A stretch of DNA of 64,000 bases from JBHYGK01 sp051859045 (GCA_051859045.1 JBHYGK010000009.1:1-64000); one strand, 5' to 3'. Positions 24,808-33,021 are shown, counted from the stretch's first letter. Made by a program: numbers and translations. The notes: generated by a model not told the origin, from the sequence alone.

Positions 24808-25631
24808 CGCACCGCCTCCGCGCGCGCCGCGGCCAGCGTCGGCAGCAGGCGGTCGCGCCAGACCCGGTAGCCCGCCTCGCTGGGGTGCAGGCCATCGACG
24901 AACAGCCGGCCGTCTTGCAGGCCTCCCGCGTCGACGAACGCCGGGTACAGGTCGAGCCACACGACGTCGCCCGCGAACTCCTCGCTGGTGGCCAGCGCCG
25001 CAAGCCGGGCGTTGACCGGACGCACCACGGCGTCGTCGCGCTCGGGCTCCGACGTGGGCAGGATCGACTGCAGCACGATCCTTGCCTGGGGCTTGCGCGC
25101 ACGCAGGGCGCGCAGGACCGCCACCACGCCCTCGAACACGCTGTCGGCCACCGGTGCCTCCGGGGCGTAGGAATTGTTGATCCCGACCATCAGCACGAAG
25201 AACTCGGGCGAGAGGGCCGCCGCGTCGAGCTGGCCGAGGCCGCCCTCGGCCCGCGGCCGGATCCGGTGCAGCAGGTGCTCGGTGCGGTCGCCGGAGATGC
25301 CGATGTTCAGGGCCAGGTCCCGGGGGGGCGCGCCCGCGAAGGACTCGTCCCAGATCCGGCGCCCGTGCTGGCGGCCCGGGATCCAGGGGTCGTCGCCCAG
25401 CAGCCAGAAGTCGGTGATCGAGTCGCCCACAAACACTAGCCTCACCGCCCCCAGGCGGGCGGTGTCGGCCATCTGCGCATCGATCGCCGCCTGCCGCTGC
25501 TGCCAATACTCGACCCGCGCCGTGGGCTGGGTGGATGCGAAACCGGCGGCGCCCGCGCCAGCCGGGAAGGCGCCGAGGACGGTCGCGAGGGCGGCGCCCA
25601 GCAGGGCGTAGTGGGTGGGGCGGGCCATCAC
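24804..25631 (-). CDS. secreted SGNH/GDSL-type hydrolase
   Basis: 275-aa exported esterase of the PAF-acetylhydrolase-beta/GDSL kind. A signal peptide (LLGAALATVLGAFPAGAGA) precedes the four SGNH blocks: block I FVGDSITDFW (Ser), block II NIGISGDRTEHLLHRI (Gly), block III VLMVGINNSY (Asn) and block V DGLHPSEAGYRVW (Asp and His). Substrate may be a carbohydrate ester or lipid; unknown. First gene of a four-gene unit with two GFA proteins. A second ATG two codons in is an equal start. Confidence 0.87.
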   Translation of the reverse strand: MMARPTHYALLGAALATVLGAFPAGAGAAGFASTQPTARVEYWQQRQAAIDAQMADTARLGAVRLVFVGDSITDFWLLGDDPWIPGRQHGRRIWDESFAGAPPRDLALNIGISGDRTEHLLHRIRPRAEGGLGQLDAAALSPEFFVLMVGINNSYAPEAPVADSVFEGVVAVLRALRARKPQARIVLQSILPTSEPERDDAVVRPVNARLAALATSEEFAGDVVWLDLYPAFVDAGGLQDGRLFVDGLHPSEAGYRVWRDRLLPTLAAARAEAVR

Positions 25632-25813
25632 GTGTCACCTCGGGGTGGGGGCGGGTCGCCCCGCGAGCCTGCGCGGGGGCCGGGCGATGGCACATCCTGC
25701 GCCCCCGGGGGGCGCTGCGCCACGCCCGTTCACCAGACGTCGATCACCGGCTCGAAGCGCGCGGCGGTGCCGCCGTGGGTGGCGACCGCAGCAGGCGCTT
25801 CAAGCGTTCGGCC

Positions 25814-26137
25814 TCAGCGCGGGGCCACGAAGCGCGTCGTCGCCACGACGCCGCGCTCCACCACCACCACGCAGCTCGCGCGCAGCGTCGAGGGCAGGTC
25901 GTTGTGCAGGGTCAGCTCGCCGTCCTGGGTGGGGGCCGCGAGGTCGCCGGACAGGCCACGCTCGCCGGCCTGGCGGGCCACGTCGGCCACGGGCGTGCCC
26001 ATCGCGAGGCCCGTGCACAGCTGCTCGACCGGGCTGGCCATGAAGCCGGCGTAGGCACCCACGCCGAACAGCAGCGCGAACACGGCGACGAGGGTGGCGG
26101 CGATGGCCTTGAGGGCGGTGACGAGCGGGGTGGACAT
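25814..26137 (-). CDS. small membrane-anchored protein, unknown function
   Basis: 107-aa protein with one hydrophobic helix (VTALKAIAATLVAVFALLFG) and a periplasmic remainder with two cysteines (EQLCTG, RASCVVV). A GMGTPVADVARQAGERGL-like segment resembles the short helical repeats of cytochrome-type periplasmic proteins but has no haem motif. ATG 26137 is chosen over an upstream in-frame start. Not recognised. The 180 bp between this gene and the SGNH gene holds nothing I can identify. Confidence 0.55.
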   Translation of the reverse strand: MSTPLVTALKAIAATLVAVFALLFGVGAYAGFMASPVEQLCTGLAMGTPVADVARQAGERGLSGDLAAPTQDGELTLHNDLPSTLRASCVVVVERGVVATTRFVAPR

Positions 26138-26206
26138 GCGGGCCGGGCTCCGGTGGTGGGCGATGGGGGCGAGTATCGCCATGGCGGCGCCCGCACCGCC
26201 AGCGGT

Positions 26207-26647
26207 TCAGGCCCCCGCCGCGCGGTACGCCGCCTTCAGGCGCCGGCACAGCATGAACGCCATCAGCTGCGCCACCGGATAGCCCGCCAGCCGCAGCGGG
26301 TTGAGGAAGTGCACCCAGCGCGGACGGGCGTACCAGCGCTGCATGCGCCGGCGCAGGTAGGCCTCCTCGTAGCCCCAGTCCGGCAGGATCGCGACCATGA
26401 ACAGGCCGAGGACGGGCACCAGGGCCAGCGGCAGGAAGCACGACTCCAGCGCGAAGGAGGCGATCACGTCGCCGTGGACCACCCCGCGGATCTCGTCCCA
26501 GCTCGCGTACTGCGTCCGGAGCTTGGCGGCGATCCGCGGGTAGGCCTCCGCGCCGAGGCCGATCTCCGACCACGCCATCGACACGGTGTCCCACAGAACG
26601 AAGTGCTGCTGGCCGGGCTCGTGGCGCAGGGACGCTGCGGCGGCCAT
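26207..26647 (-). CDS. conserved membrane-associated protein, unknown function
   Basis: 146-aa protein. The first half (HEPGQQHFVLWDTVSMAWSEIGLG) is soluble; one or two hydrophobic helices lie around 72-92 (LPLALVPVLGLFMVAILPDWG); the end (RPRWVHFLNPLRLAGYPVA) is basic and aromatic. Start ATG 26647 is 4 bp after the stop of the zinc-ribbon gene, so the two are probably co-translated. Not recognised; the layout suggests a membrane-bound partner of the zinc-ribbon protein. Confidence 0.58.
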   Translation of the reverse strand: MAAAASLRHEPGQQHFVLWDTVSMAWSEIGLGAEAYPRIAAKLRTQYASWDEIRGVVHGDVIASFALESCFLPLALVPVLGLFMVAILPDWGYEEAYLRRRMQRWYARPRWVHFLNPLRLAGYPVAQLMAFMLCRRLKAAYRAAGA

Positions 26648-26651
26648 GGGC

Positions 26652-27035
26652 TCAGTCCTGGGCCGAGGCCACGCGCGCCAGGCCGAACACGAAGCGCAGG
26701 CGCTCGCCGAAGGTCTCGTCCTTGAAGTCGCTGAACTCGCCGGCGTCGAAGAACACGCCGTGGCAGTGGCCGCAGGTCTCGATCGCGATGTGCGGCTGCC
26801 CGGCCACCAGCATGCGGAACAGCGGCTGGCGGTCCTTGGGGCACAGGCCGTGGCCGGTCCGCGCCACGGGCTTGGACGGGCGCTGCTGGTCGATCGCCTC
26901 CGCGCCGGCCAGCTCGCGCAGCTGCTCGTGCTCGAAGGCATCGAACCACAGGCCCTTGCAGGCGGTGCAGCGTTCGATCTCCACGCCCTGGTGGCGCAGC
27001 GTCTTGAGCGGGGCGTCGCAGGTGGGGCAATGCAT
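26652..27035 (-). CDS. double TFIIB-type zinc-ribbon protein
   Basis: 127-aa protein with two tandem zinc ribbons of the zf-TFIIB type. Ribbon one is CPTCDAPL ... CTACKGLWFDAFEHEQL. Ribbon two is CPKDRQPLF (CxxD variant) ... CGHCHGVFFDAGEFSDF. The 'C-x2-C-x-G-x-W/F-F-D-x-x-E' signature is clear in both. Such proteins are widespread and poorly understood. Coupled to the membrane-associated gene downstream. ATG 27035 gives the ribbon at residue 3. Confidence 0.82.
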   Translation of the reverse strand: MHCPTCDAPLKTLRHQGVEIERCTACKGLWFDAFEHEQLRELAGAEAIDQQRPSKPVARTGHGLCPKDRQPLFRMLVAGQPHIAIETCGHCHGVFFDAGEFSDFKDETFGERLRFVFGLARVASAQD

Positions 27036-27168
27036 CGGGCGTCTCTCCGTGACAAGGGGCGGGCGCGGGGCCGGCCATGGTGCAGACGATAGCCGACACG
27101 TCGCCGCGCGGGAGCCCCGGCAGGGCCGGAGATCCGCGCGGCGGGCGACGGCGCGAGGCCGCGGCTCT

Positions 27169-27663
27169 TTACGCCGGATCCTCGTCGAGCAGCGGCTGCC
27201 GGGCGGGCAGCCAGTCGGGCGCATCGGCGTCCCCCGGCCAGCGGCCGTCCTCGCTGGGCCAGATCAGCTGCAGCGCCTCGAAGCCGGGGCCGTCGTGCAG
27301 CCAGCAGGCCGAGCGCAAGTAGGCGGCGCGGTGCGCGGCGGCGACGGCGCCGAAGCGCACGGCGTAGCCCGCGAGGAAACCGTCGTCGTGCATGCCCGGC
27401 GCGAAGCGCTCGCCGTCGCGGCAGCGCCGGTGGTAGTCGTTGACCAGCCCGTGCGCCACCTTGGCCTCCAGCCCGACGATGATCAGCTCGGGCGCCCCGC
27501 AGTCATGGGGGATGCCGATGGAATAGGTGAACGGCGGCGCGTCGCCGTCGCGATCGAACACCGAGGTGACGCTGCAGCCGAACGCCTCGATGTGGCGCAG
27601 CAGGTTGCGCTCGTAGTCGTTCTCGGGCGTCGGGAGTCCGGCGCCCGTCGCGCCGCCGCTCAC
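27169..27663 (-). CDS. DUF4262-domain protein
   Basis: 164-aa cytoplasmic protein with the DUF4262 pattern: the N-terminal helix NDYERNLLRHIEAFGC, then FTYSIGIPHDCGAPELIIVGL, and the end FEALQLIWPSEDGRWPGD. These proteins are common in accessory regions and integron cassettes. GTG start overlaps the preceding stop (GTGA at 27660-27663). Function unknown. Confidence 0.8.
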   Translation of the reverse strand: MSGGATGAGLPTPENDYERNLLRHIEAFGCSVTSVFDRDGDAPPFTYSIGIPHDCGAPELIIVGLEAKVAHGLVNDYHRRCRDGERFAPGMHDDGFLAGYAVRFGAVAAAHRAAYLRSACWLHDGPGFEALQLIWPSEDGRWPGDADAPDWLPARQPLLDEDPA

Positions 27664-27983
27664 GGCGACAGCGTCCGCCACGCGCCCGACGCGCAGTCCA
27701 GCCCGCGCCGCGGGCCGAGCGGCCAGGCCTCGTGGTGGATCAGGCAGCCGGTGCCCACGGGGCGGTAGGTCACCGTCGGCCCGGGCAGCACGCCCAGCAC
27801 GCGGGTGGCCACGACGCGTTCGGCCGCGGGCAGCGTGCCCGCCGCCTCGGCCTCGAGCAGCACGGCGTCCCGGAGCGCGTGGCTGGCCCCGCGCGCGCGG
27901 TGGTCGTGCGCGCCGCGGTAGCCCAGCGCCGCGAGGCCGGCGACGACGAGCAGGGCGAGGGGGAGGGCGATGGATCGGCTCAT
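27660..27983 (-). CDS. small secreted or membrane-anchored protein, unknown function
   Basis: 107-aa protein with an N-terminal hydrophobic helix (ALPLALLVVAGLAALGY) that is either an uncleaved anchor or a signal peptide, followed by a periplasmic region with two cysteines (GTGCLIHHE, GLDCASG). Coupled to the DUF4262 gene by a 4-nt overlap. Not recognised. Confidence 0.55.
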   Translation of the reverse strand: MSRSIALPLALLVVAGLAALGYRGAHDHRARGASHALRDAVLLEAEAAGTLPAAERVVATRVLGVLPGPTVTYRPVGTGCLIHHEAWPLGPRRGLDCASGAWRTLSP

Positions 27984-28068
27984 GCGTGGCGCTCGGTGAG
28001 GGACGGACGGGGCGGACCGGCAGGGGGGCGCCGGGCGCGCCGATCATCGCCCGGCCGGTGCGGACGCG

Positions 28069-28206
28069 TCATCCCGCCGTGCGGTGCTGCGGCGTCGTCG
28101 CGCCGCGGGCGAGGTGCGCCGCGACGGCGTCCGCGAACGCCAGCAGCGTCGCCTCGCCTGCCGCGAGGCCGAAGACCAGCCGGTCCTGGATCGCCGCTGC
28201 GTTCAT
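28069..28206 (-). CDS. 45-aa small protein coupled to CPBP gene
   Basis: Short frame whose ATG overlaps the CPBP protease stop (ATGA, 28203-28206). It reads MNAAAIQDRLVFGLAAG then LAFADAVAAHLARGA, a plausible single amphipathic helix. No homologue recognised. The overlap with the upstream gene is the only support for its being translated. Confidence 0.35.
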   Translation of the reverse strand: MNAAAIQDRLVFGLAAGEATLLAFADAVAAHLARGATTPQHRTAG

Positions 28207-29069
28207 CGCGCCCACGCCGGCGGCACGATGCGGCCGCGCCGCACGGCCATCACCAGCATCACCACGCCGGCGGTGGTGCACAGCCCCAGCGCCAGCACCG
28301 ACGACTCCACGCCGAAGTCGCCGCCGGTGAGCCACGTCGGGCCCTCGATGCTCGCGCGGACCAGGCCCTGCTGGGCCTCGGTGCCCGAGACGATGCCCGA
28401 GAAGATGGCCGACTGCGTGTAGTTCCAGGCCATGTGGAAGCCCATGCTCAGCCACAGCCGGCGCGTGAGCATGTAGGCCGCGGCCAGCAGCACGCCGGCC
28501 TCGACCGCGATGAACAGCGCGCCCTCCAGCGTGGCCTGCGGGTTGACCAGGTGGACCAGGCCGAACGCCAGCGACGACACCACCAGCGCCGCCCAGCTGC
28601 CGAACCAGCGCTCCACCGCGCCGAACAGCACGCCGCGGAACAGCAGCTCCTCGAACACGCCAGAACTCAGCGCCATCGCGGCCGCCGGCAGCAGGTAGGC
28701 CACGGGGTTCAGGCCCTCGATGCGGTAGAGGCCCAGGGCGATCAGGACCAGCACGCAGCCCGTGTACAGCCCCGCGCCGACCAGCAGGCCGATGCCGAGC
28801 TCGCGGCCCATGCCGCGCACCGCCAGCTCGGTGGCGTCGCGTCGCTCGACGAAGCGCGCATAGCCCACGTAGACCGCGATGCCGGCAATGGCGAGCGCCG
28901 CGACGTGCAGCAGGGCCTTGATCGGAGGGTCGGCGAACGCGGTCATCGCGTCGCCGTTGAGGCCCATCATCACCACCAGCACGGTGCCCAGCAGCAGCAC
29001 GCGCGCGGGCGGCGAGGCGAGCACGCGCCGGGCCAGGGACGGGGGGGCGGCATCGGGCATCGTCGGCAT
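28203..29069 (-). CDS. CPBP family intramembrane metalloprotease
   Basis: 288-aa protein with about eight membrane helices and the type II CAAX-protease/CPBP motifs: EELLFRG (E140, E141, R145), then FGLVHLVNP and a late GFHMAWNYTQ providing the metal-binding histidines. In other bacteria such enzymes act in bacteriocin immunity or in membrane signalling. Start at ATG 29069; an internal Met four codons later is possible. No bacteriocin gene is visible nearby. Confidence 0.85.
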   Translation of the reverse strand: MPTMPDAAPPSLARRVLASPPARVLLLGTVLVVMMGLNGDAMTAFADPPIKALLHVAALAIAGIAVYVGYARFVERRDATELAVRGMGRELGIGLLVGAGLYTGCVLVLIALGLYRIEGLNPVAYLLPAAAMALSSGVFEELLFRGVLFGAVERWFGSWAALVVSSLAFGLVHLVNPQATLEGALFIAVEAGVLLAAAYMLTRRLWLSMGFHMAWNYTQSAIFSGIVSGTEAQQGLVRASIEGPTWLTGGDFGVESSVLALGLCTTAGVVMLVMAVRRGRIVPPAWAR

Positions 29070-29149
29070 GGCGGTCTCCGCGGAGGACGGGCGGTGCCGA
29101 GGGTGGACCCGGCCCGCGGGGCGGTCAATCCGGCCCCGGCGCCGCCGCG

Positions 29150-29401
29150 TCAGGGCTGGCGGCGCCAGCGCGCCAGCCGGCTCAGCGCGTAGGCCGCGCC
29201 GAGCAGGCCCAGCGCGATCGCGAGCCCGCGCGCGCTCTGGCCGGGCGTGGGGGCGAGGTCGCCGAGGAACATCGGCTCGCCCGGCAGCACCTGGCCGGAC
29301 AGCAGCATGGACAGCTCGACGCCGGTGACGGCCGCCAGCAGCATACCGGGCAGCAGCAGGGCGATCGCGACGAGCTGCAGCAGCACCCGCAGCAGCCTCA
29401 C
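29150..29401 (-). CDS. small two-TM protein; intact homologue of a truncated cassette gene
   Basis: 83-aa protein with two hydrophobic helices (residues 6-27 and 60-77) joined by a loop with the motif GVELSMLLSGQVLPGEPMF. The same loop and second helix recur in the truncated copy at 37622-37820 (GVELYMLWSGQVLPGMPTF). GTG start overlaps the upstream stop (GTGA). Function unknown; the homology links this GC-rich block to the integron array. Confidence 0.62.
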   Translation of the reverse strand: MRLLRVLLQLVAIALLLPGMLLAAVTGVELSMLLSGQVLPGEPMFLGDLAPTPGQSARGLAIALGLLGAAYALSRLARWRRQP

Positions 29402-29862
29402 GGCGCGACCTCCGAAGACGGGGGCTGCACTGAATACTGCGAAAGCGCGACCAGGATGTCCTGCGCGACGGCCTCGGGTGAGCGGTACCTCCCGTCGATG
29501 GCCCACGCCAGCTCGTCTTCGAGCGCGTGCAGGTCTTCGAGGACATCGATCGGCAGCCGGACCTCATCCGCCACGCGCGACGCCAGGGCCAGGGCGTCGG
29601 TCGGCCCGATGCCACCGGCGCGCAGGCGATCGGCGATATCGCCCAACAGCCGCAGGCCAAGGGCGGCCTCGTTCTCGGCGCTGGCGACCCTGTCCAAGGC
29701 CTCCAGGCAGGTGTCACGCCCATTGGCGACGGCGATCTCGATGATCTCCACCGGCGGCTGCTCCATCGCGGCGACCACGGTGTGCGCCCAGTCCTTCGCG
29801 GCCTCGTAGTGCAGCACGCTGGTGCGGATGCCCGTGCGGAAGTAGGCGCAGGTCCCGCGCAT
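29398..29862 (-). CDS. hypothetical protein (helical, cytoplasmic)
   Basis: 154-aa acidic protein starting MRGTCAYFRTGIRTSVLHYEAAKDWA. Long helices follow (AENEAALGLRLLGDIADRLRAG, LEDLHALEDELAWAIDG). It has no recognisable motif. Its ATG overlaps the preceding small secreted gene by one base (TGATG) and its stop overlaps the two-TM gene, so three genes are translationally linked. Confidence 0.58.
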   Translation of the reverse strand: MRGTCAYFRTGIRTSVLHYEAAKDWAHTVVAAMEQPPVEIIEIAVANGRDTCLEALDRVASAENEAALGLRLLGDIADRLRAGGIGPTDALALASRVADEVRLPIDVLEDLHALEDELAWAIDGRYRSPEAVAQDILVALSQYSVQPPSSEVAP

Positions 29863-30020
29863 CAGCGGGCGTTGGCGGCGAGGGTGAGCTGCGTCGGCGT
29901 CTGGACATCGCACCTGGCCCTGTCCATCACCGGGTCATCCACGCGCTCGGGCGCCCACGTGGTCGCGAGGCTGGGGCTGGACAGGCAAAGCGCGATGTGG
30001 AGGGCGGGCAGGCGGGTCAT
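29862..30020 (-). CDS. 52-aa small secreted protein
   Basis: Short protein with a signal-peptide-like start (MTRLPALHIALCLSSPSLA) and about 30 mature residues including one cysteine. A CGGAGAA ribosome site sits 9 nt before ATG 30020. The stop overlaps the next start by one base. Not recognised; could be a remnant of a longer exported protein. Confidence 0.45.
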   Translation of the reverse strand: MTRLPALHIALCLSSPSLATTWAPERVDDPVMDRARCDVQTPTQLTLAANAR

Positions 30021-30093
30021 GCATGGTTCTCCGAGGTGAGGTCCGGTCGCGGGCGGGGATGCCAGGGCGCCAGTGGCGTTCCGCGCCCGTCCT

Positions 30094-30510
30094 TCATGGC
30101 GTCGCATCGCGGTATCCAAGGTCCAGGTCCTCATCGACGGCCGGTCCGGTACGGCAGATCACCGACACACAGTCATCCTCGCCGGTCACCAGGTACTCCT
30201 TGGCGTCAGGCGTGATGGTGGCGATCAGGCAGCCTTCCCGGCGGGACTCCTGCGACAGCCAGCCGCCGCCGGTGATCTCGAACAGCCAGCCGTTGGGGGT
30301 CGAACATGTCGGCCAGTACTCGAGCAGGTCGCGCTCGTCCAGGACGCGAAAGCCGATGACGTCATTGAACACCACCCGCCGGGGCGCAGCGGGCGGCAGG
30401 CCCCGCAGCCGGATCGTGAGCTCGCCGGGCCGGTACGTCAGCCCAAGCACTTCGCTGCCTCGGGGGAAGGCATCCCGTGGCTCGAGCGGGCGTGCCGTCA
30501 CCTCACGCAT
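30094..30510 (-). CDS. hypothetical protein, immunity-protein-like layout
   Basis: 138-aa acidic soluble protein: RPGELTIRLRGLPPAAPRRVVFNDVIGFRVLDERDL, then LLEYWPTCSTPNGWLFEITGGGWLSQES and a C-terminal EDDCVSVICRTGP. This one-domain beta-rich pattern ('EYWP...WLFEI..GGW') is seen in contact-dependent immunity-like proteins and integron cassette products. No toxin partner is present. The start overlaps the upstream stop by 8 nt. Confidence 0.6.
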   Translation of the reverse strand: MREVTARPLEPRDAFPRGSEVLGLTYRPGELTIRLRGLPPAAPRRVVFNDVIGFRVLDERDLLEYWPTCSTPNGWLFEITGGGWLSQESRREGCLIATITPDAKEYLVTGEDDCVSVICRTGPAVDEDLDLGYRDATP

Positions 30511-31009
30511 GGGCGGCGTCCAAGGTCGGGAGAGGGGCTGCGTCGCCAGCCGATCCCGGCCTGCGGGCCGGACGGGCGGACGGATCCTTGCGCAACGCGA
30601 TGAAGTACAGCACCAGGGGATGCAGCGCCTCGGGGGCCCTGAGCAGGGCCTCGCGCCGCCGCTTGCCGACCTTGCGATGCAGCACCGCCAGGGCCTGCCG
30701 CAGCGGATCCTTCGACGCCAGCGCGGGTTCGATGCCTTCATGCAGGAGATCCCAGCTCGCGGCCTTGAAGTCCCACGTCCTCATCTCGCCCCGGCCAACC
30801 AGCGCGTGCCTGCGCCAGCCGAGATGCCCGTCCTCCGGGAAGTACGTGGACGAGTCGCAGAAGTCAGCGATCTCCTCGCCATCGATCGTGATCCAGCCGC
30901 GGCTGCAGCGCGAGCGATGGTGGTGCCGCGTCACGTGCAGGGAGACCCGGTCGCGGATCTCCTCCGCGAACTCGGCTTCAACGCGGACCTTCAACTCCGA
31001 CCATCGCAT
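30503..31009 (-). CDS. conserved hypothetical protein (SF0329-like)
   Basis: 168-aa basic protein. The N-terminal part MRWSELKVRVEAEFAEEI, HVTRHHHR and GWITIDGEEIADF looks like the SF0329 family of small hypotheticals, which I recall as starting the same way; no function is known. The middle LPEALHPLVLYFIALRKDP is conserved-looking, and the end is low-complexity. Coupled to the immunity-like gene downstream. Confidence 0.58.
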   Translation of the reverse strand: MRWSELKVRVEAEFAEEIRDRVSLHVTRHHHRSRCSRGWITIDGEEIADFCDSSTYFPEDGHLGWRRHALVGRGEMRTWDFKAASWDLLHEGIEPALASKDPLRQALAVLHRKVGKRRREALLRAPEALHPLVLYFIALRKDPSARPARRPGSAGDAAPLPTLDAAHA

Positions 31010-31111
31010 CGTGGGGCACCTGGTGCTGGGGGCTGGCGTCGCGTCAGAGGCCGACCCTGAACTGGCGGATCGCGACGTCGAACAGCGATGGCCTGATGAC
31101 GGCCTCCATGG

Positions 31112-31396
31112 TCACGCGTGCCCCTCATCGCGCGCAAGGTGTGCCTGCAGCTTGGTGAACACGCCATGCAGCGCGCGGGCGTAGGTGAACTGCCGGAACA
31201 GGCGGAGCGCGTGCATCGCCAGCAGCCCTCCGAACGCCATCGCGACGAAGACGGGGCGCTCGGCGAGCCAGCCGCCGACGCCCATGGCCAGTGGGACGCC
31301 CAGCTCCACGAACCAGGTGGGGAAGCGCACCTTGGCATCCGGGGGCATCGAGGCGAACAGGGCGACCACGCGCTGTTCTTCATGGGTCAAGTGCAT
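31112..31396 (-). CDS. small membrane protein, unknown function
   Basis: 94-aa protein with a soluble N-terminus (MHLTHEEQRVVALFASMPPDAK) and two hydrophobic helices (about 30-48 and 50-66), ending in an amphipathic helix FTKLQAHLARDEGHA. It sits in a run of small minus-strand membrane genes. Not recognised. Confidence 0.52.
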   Translation of the reverse strand: MHLTHEEQRVVALFASMPPDAKVRFPTWFVELGVPLAMGVGGWLAERPVFVAMAFGGLLAMHALRLFRQFTYARALHGVFTKLQAHLARDEGHA

Positions 31397-31423
31397 GGAG
31401 GCTCCGTGGGGATGGTGAGGCGA

Positions 31424-31702
31424 TCAGTCCGTCCGGGTGCCGCGCCGGATCACCCACGCGCGGATGGCTGCCACCAGCACAAGCGCGAGGGCGGCGGGCA
31501 TGCCATGGAGCAGGAACAGCCATTCCGGATAGGTGGCGTCCGGTCGGCCCATCGCGATCCACGCCAGCGGCGTGAAGGTGCCCAGGCTCATCAGGACCAG
31601 GAAGGCGAGCGCAAGCGCGAGGAATCCCAGGCCCGCGCCGTGGCGGCGCCACGTCTTGCGTGGGAGGGGCTTCGAGATGGTGGGGGGCGTGGTCTCATCC
31701 AT
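31424..31702 (-). CDS. small two-TM membrane protein, unknown function
   Basis: 92-aa protein: a basic N-terminus (LPRKTWRRHG) and two helices (about 24-46 and 62-84) separated by WIAMGRPDATYPEWLFLLHG. Ends in a positive tail. Spacing to neighbours (27 and 11 bp) suggests an operon with the SRPBCC gene upstream. Not recognised. Confidence 0.55.
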   Translation of the reverse strand: MDETTPPTISKPLPRKTWRRHGAGLGFLALALAFLVLMSLGTFTPLAWIAMGRPDATYPEWLFLLHGMPAALALVLVAAIRAWVIRRGTRTD

Positions 31703-31713
31703 GAGTGGTGGTC

Positions 31714-32118
31714 CTAGCGGCCTTCGACGTGCCGCGCGAAGCGATCCAGGATCGCCTGCCAGCCCTCGCGCTGCTGCTCCGCGGTGTGCATGTCTTCTGC
31801 GTCGAAGCTCACCTGCACGCGCACGCCGTCCGGCGTCTCGCTGAATGCGACCCGCGCCTGGCGCCCGCCGAAGGCGTACTCGATGAGGGCGTGCGGCACC
31901 ACGGCCGTGTAGGTGCCCTCGAAGTCGAAGCCGACGCTCCCGTCCCTGGCCTCCATCCGCGAGCAGAAGGCCCCGCCCGGCCGCAGGTCCACCGTGGCCC
32001 GGGTGGTATGCCAGTCATCCGACGCCGCATTCCAGCGGACGATGTCCTCGGGCGTGGTGTAGGCCGACCAGACGGCGGCCATCGGGGCCCGGACCAGGGT
32101 GTGCACGTCGATCTTCAT
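31714..32118 (-). CDS. SRPBCC / AHSA1-family protein
   Basis: 134-aa START-like helix-grip protein: MKIDVHTLVRAPMAAVWSAYTTPEDIVRWNAAS, then VDLRPGGAFCSRMEARDGS, FEGTYTAVVPHALIEYAFGG and the ending EGWQAILDRFARHVEG. All are hallmarks of the activator-of-Hsp90-ATPase-like family, which binds small hydrophobic ligands. Physiological role unknown. A decayed attC-like sequence begins about 40 bp upstream of its start, consistent with it being an old cassette gene. Confidence 0.85.
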   Translation of the reverse strand: MKIDVHTLVRAPMAAVWSAYTTPEDIVRWNAASDDWHTTRATVDLRPGGAFCSRMEARDGSVGFDFEGTYTAVVPHALIEYAFGGRQARVAFSETPDGVRVQVSFDAEDMHTAEQQREGWQAILDRFARHVEGR

Positions 32119-32157
32119 GGGGCCTCCGGTAGCGGTGGGTGGGGATCAGGGCGTCGT

Positions 32158-32216
32158 GCGTGCCCGCTGTAGGCGCGGAGCCGCGTGGCGGCGTCCGTTG
32201 GGGCGAAAGCTCAGGG
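32158..32216 (-). repeat. decayed attC-like site (fossil)
   Basis: Its right half GCCGCGTGGCGGCGTCCG is nearly identical to the intact array attC sequence GCCGCGTAGCGGCGTCCG. The terminal core GTTAGGC has become CTCAGGG. Translated in the cassette strand it reads LSFRPNGRRHAAP against LTFRSSGRRYAAP for intact sites. The left half is poorly kept. Confidence 0.6.
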
Positions 32217-32264
32217 GTGAATCAAAGCGAAGCGCCGCGACGTCCATCGCCACGAGGCACCTTC

Positions 32265-32738
32265 TCATGGATCCGATGGTCCGACCTTGGGGTGTGGTGC
32301 ATGGAGGGGTGCCGACCCGTGGCGTTCAAGCGCCATGTGCACGGCAGGCAGGAGCGCCGGGGCGCCGTAGGCGAACACCTCGAACAACGCGAATGGATTC
32401 GGCAGCGCGAGCCGGTGCGCGGCAAGCGCGCATGCCACCCCGAAGACCGCCATCCATCCGCCCAGATGGATCGCGGCGATCGCTCGGCGATCGACCTTGG
32501 CCAACCCCGCGCGGCCCCGGCTGGCGAACGCCAGCACCGCGTTCCACAGGCACAGCAGGCATCCGAGCGCGGCCAGCACCAGCGGCGGCACGGCATAGCC
32601 GTACCAGGGCATGAGGTCCTGCGTTTCCCACAGCAGGGCGACGAGGAATGCCAGGTAGAACACGGCCAGCAGGGTCAGCGGCGCCATGATCACCAGGGCC
32701 TGGAGGGCAGCGAGCACCCTCGATGGGGTTTCATTCAC
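32265..32738 (-). CDS. polytopic membrane protein, unknown function
   Basis: 157-aa protein with four hydrophobic helices (about 9-36, 46-69, 87-107, 117-135). The motif LLWETQDLMPWYGYAVPPL sits between the first two. Start ATG 32738 is preceded by GGAGATCACCCG, a fair ribosome site. A degenerate attC-like site lies downstream of its stop. Not recognised. Confidence 0.6.
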   Translation of the reverse strand: MNETPSRVLAALQALVIMAPLTLLAVFYLAFLVALLWETQDLMPWYGYAVPPLVLAALGCLLCLWNAVLAFASRGRAGLAKVDRRAIAAIHLGGWMAVFGVACALAAHRLALPNPFALFEVFAYGAPALLPAVHMALERHGSAPLHAPHPKVGPSDP

Positions 32739-32829
32739 GGGTGATCTCCGGGGACGAGGGGGCGTCGACGCGCGTCGCGCGAGCGGGTGTCGTTGCCTGA
32801 GCCCTCCCGGCCCTGCTCCACGTCGAGCC

Positions 32830-33021
32830 TCAGCGCTTGTCCCGCGTGGCCGCGCGATAGATGCCGAGCACCAGGAACACCAGCCCCAGCGGGCTCAGGG
32901 CATAGAGGACCGCCTGCGTGCGCGGCGGTGACGTTTCGATCACGGCGCCGAGCTGCCCGGGGGCGAGGATGAGCAGGAGCCCGATGACGATGAGCAGGAT
33001 GGCGGAGGTCTTGCGATCCAT
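32830..33021 (-). CDS. small two-TM protein, unknown function
   Basis: 63-aa protein: MDRKTSAILLIVIGLLLILA (helix one), a short polar loop with TSPPRTQAVLYALSP, helix two LGLVFLVLGIYRAATRDKR with a basic end. An upstream in-frame ATG would add five residues. Not recognised. Confidence 0.55.
   Translation of the reverse strand: MDRKTSAILLIVIGLLLILAPGQLGAVIETSPPRTQAVLYALSPLGLVFLVLGIYRAATRDKR

Noticed and set aside
25741..25816. attC-like stretch (GCCGCCGTGGGTGGCGACCGC ... CTTCAAGCGTTCGG) before the gene at 25814
   Set aside because: Some resemblance to the attC centre, but the left half and both cores do not align, and the translated signature seen in other fossil sites is missing. Chance in GC-rich DNA is likely.
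28203..29069. CPBP protease as part of a bacteriocin immunity cluster
   Set aside because: No bacteriocin, ABC exporter or leader peptide is found near it.
31044..31109. 21-codon frame MEAVIRPSLFDVAIRQFRVGL
   Set aside because: Too short, no ribosome site and no homologue; may be a remnant of a longer gene.
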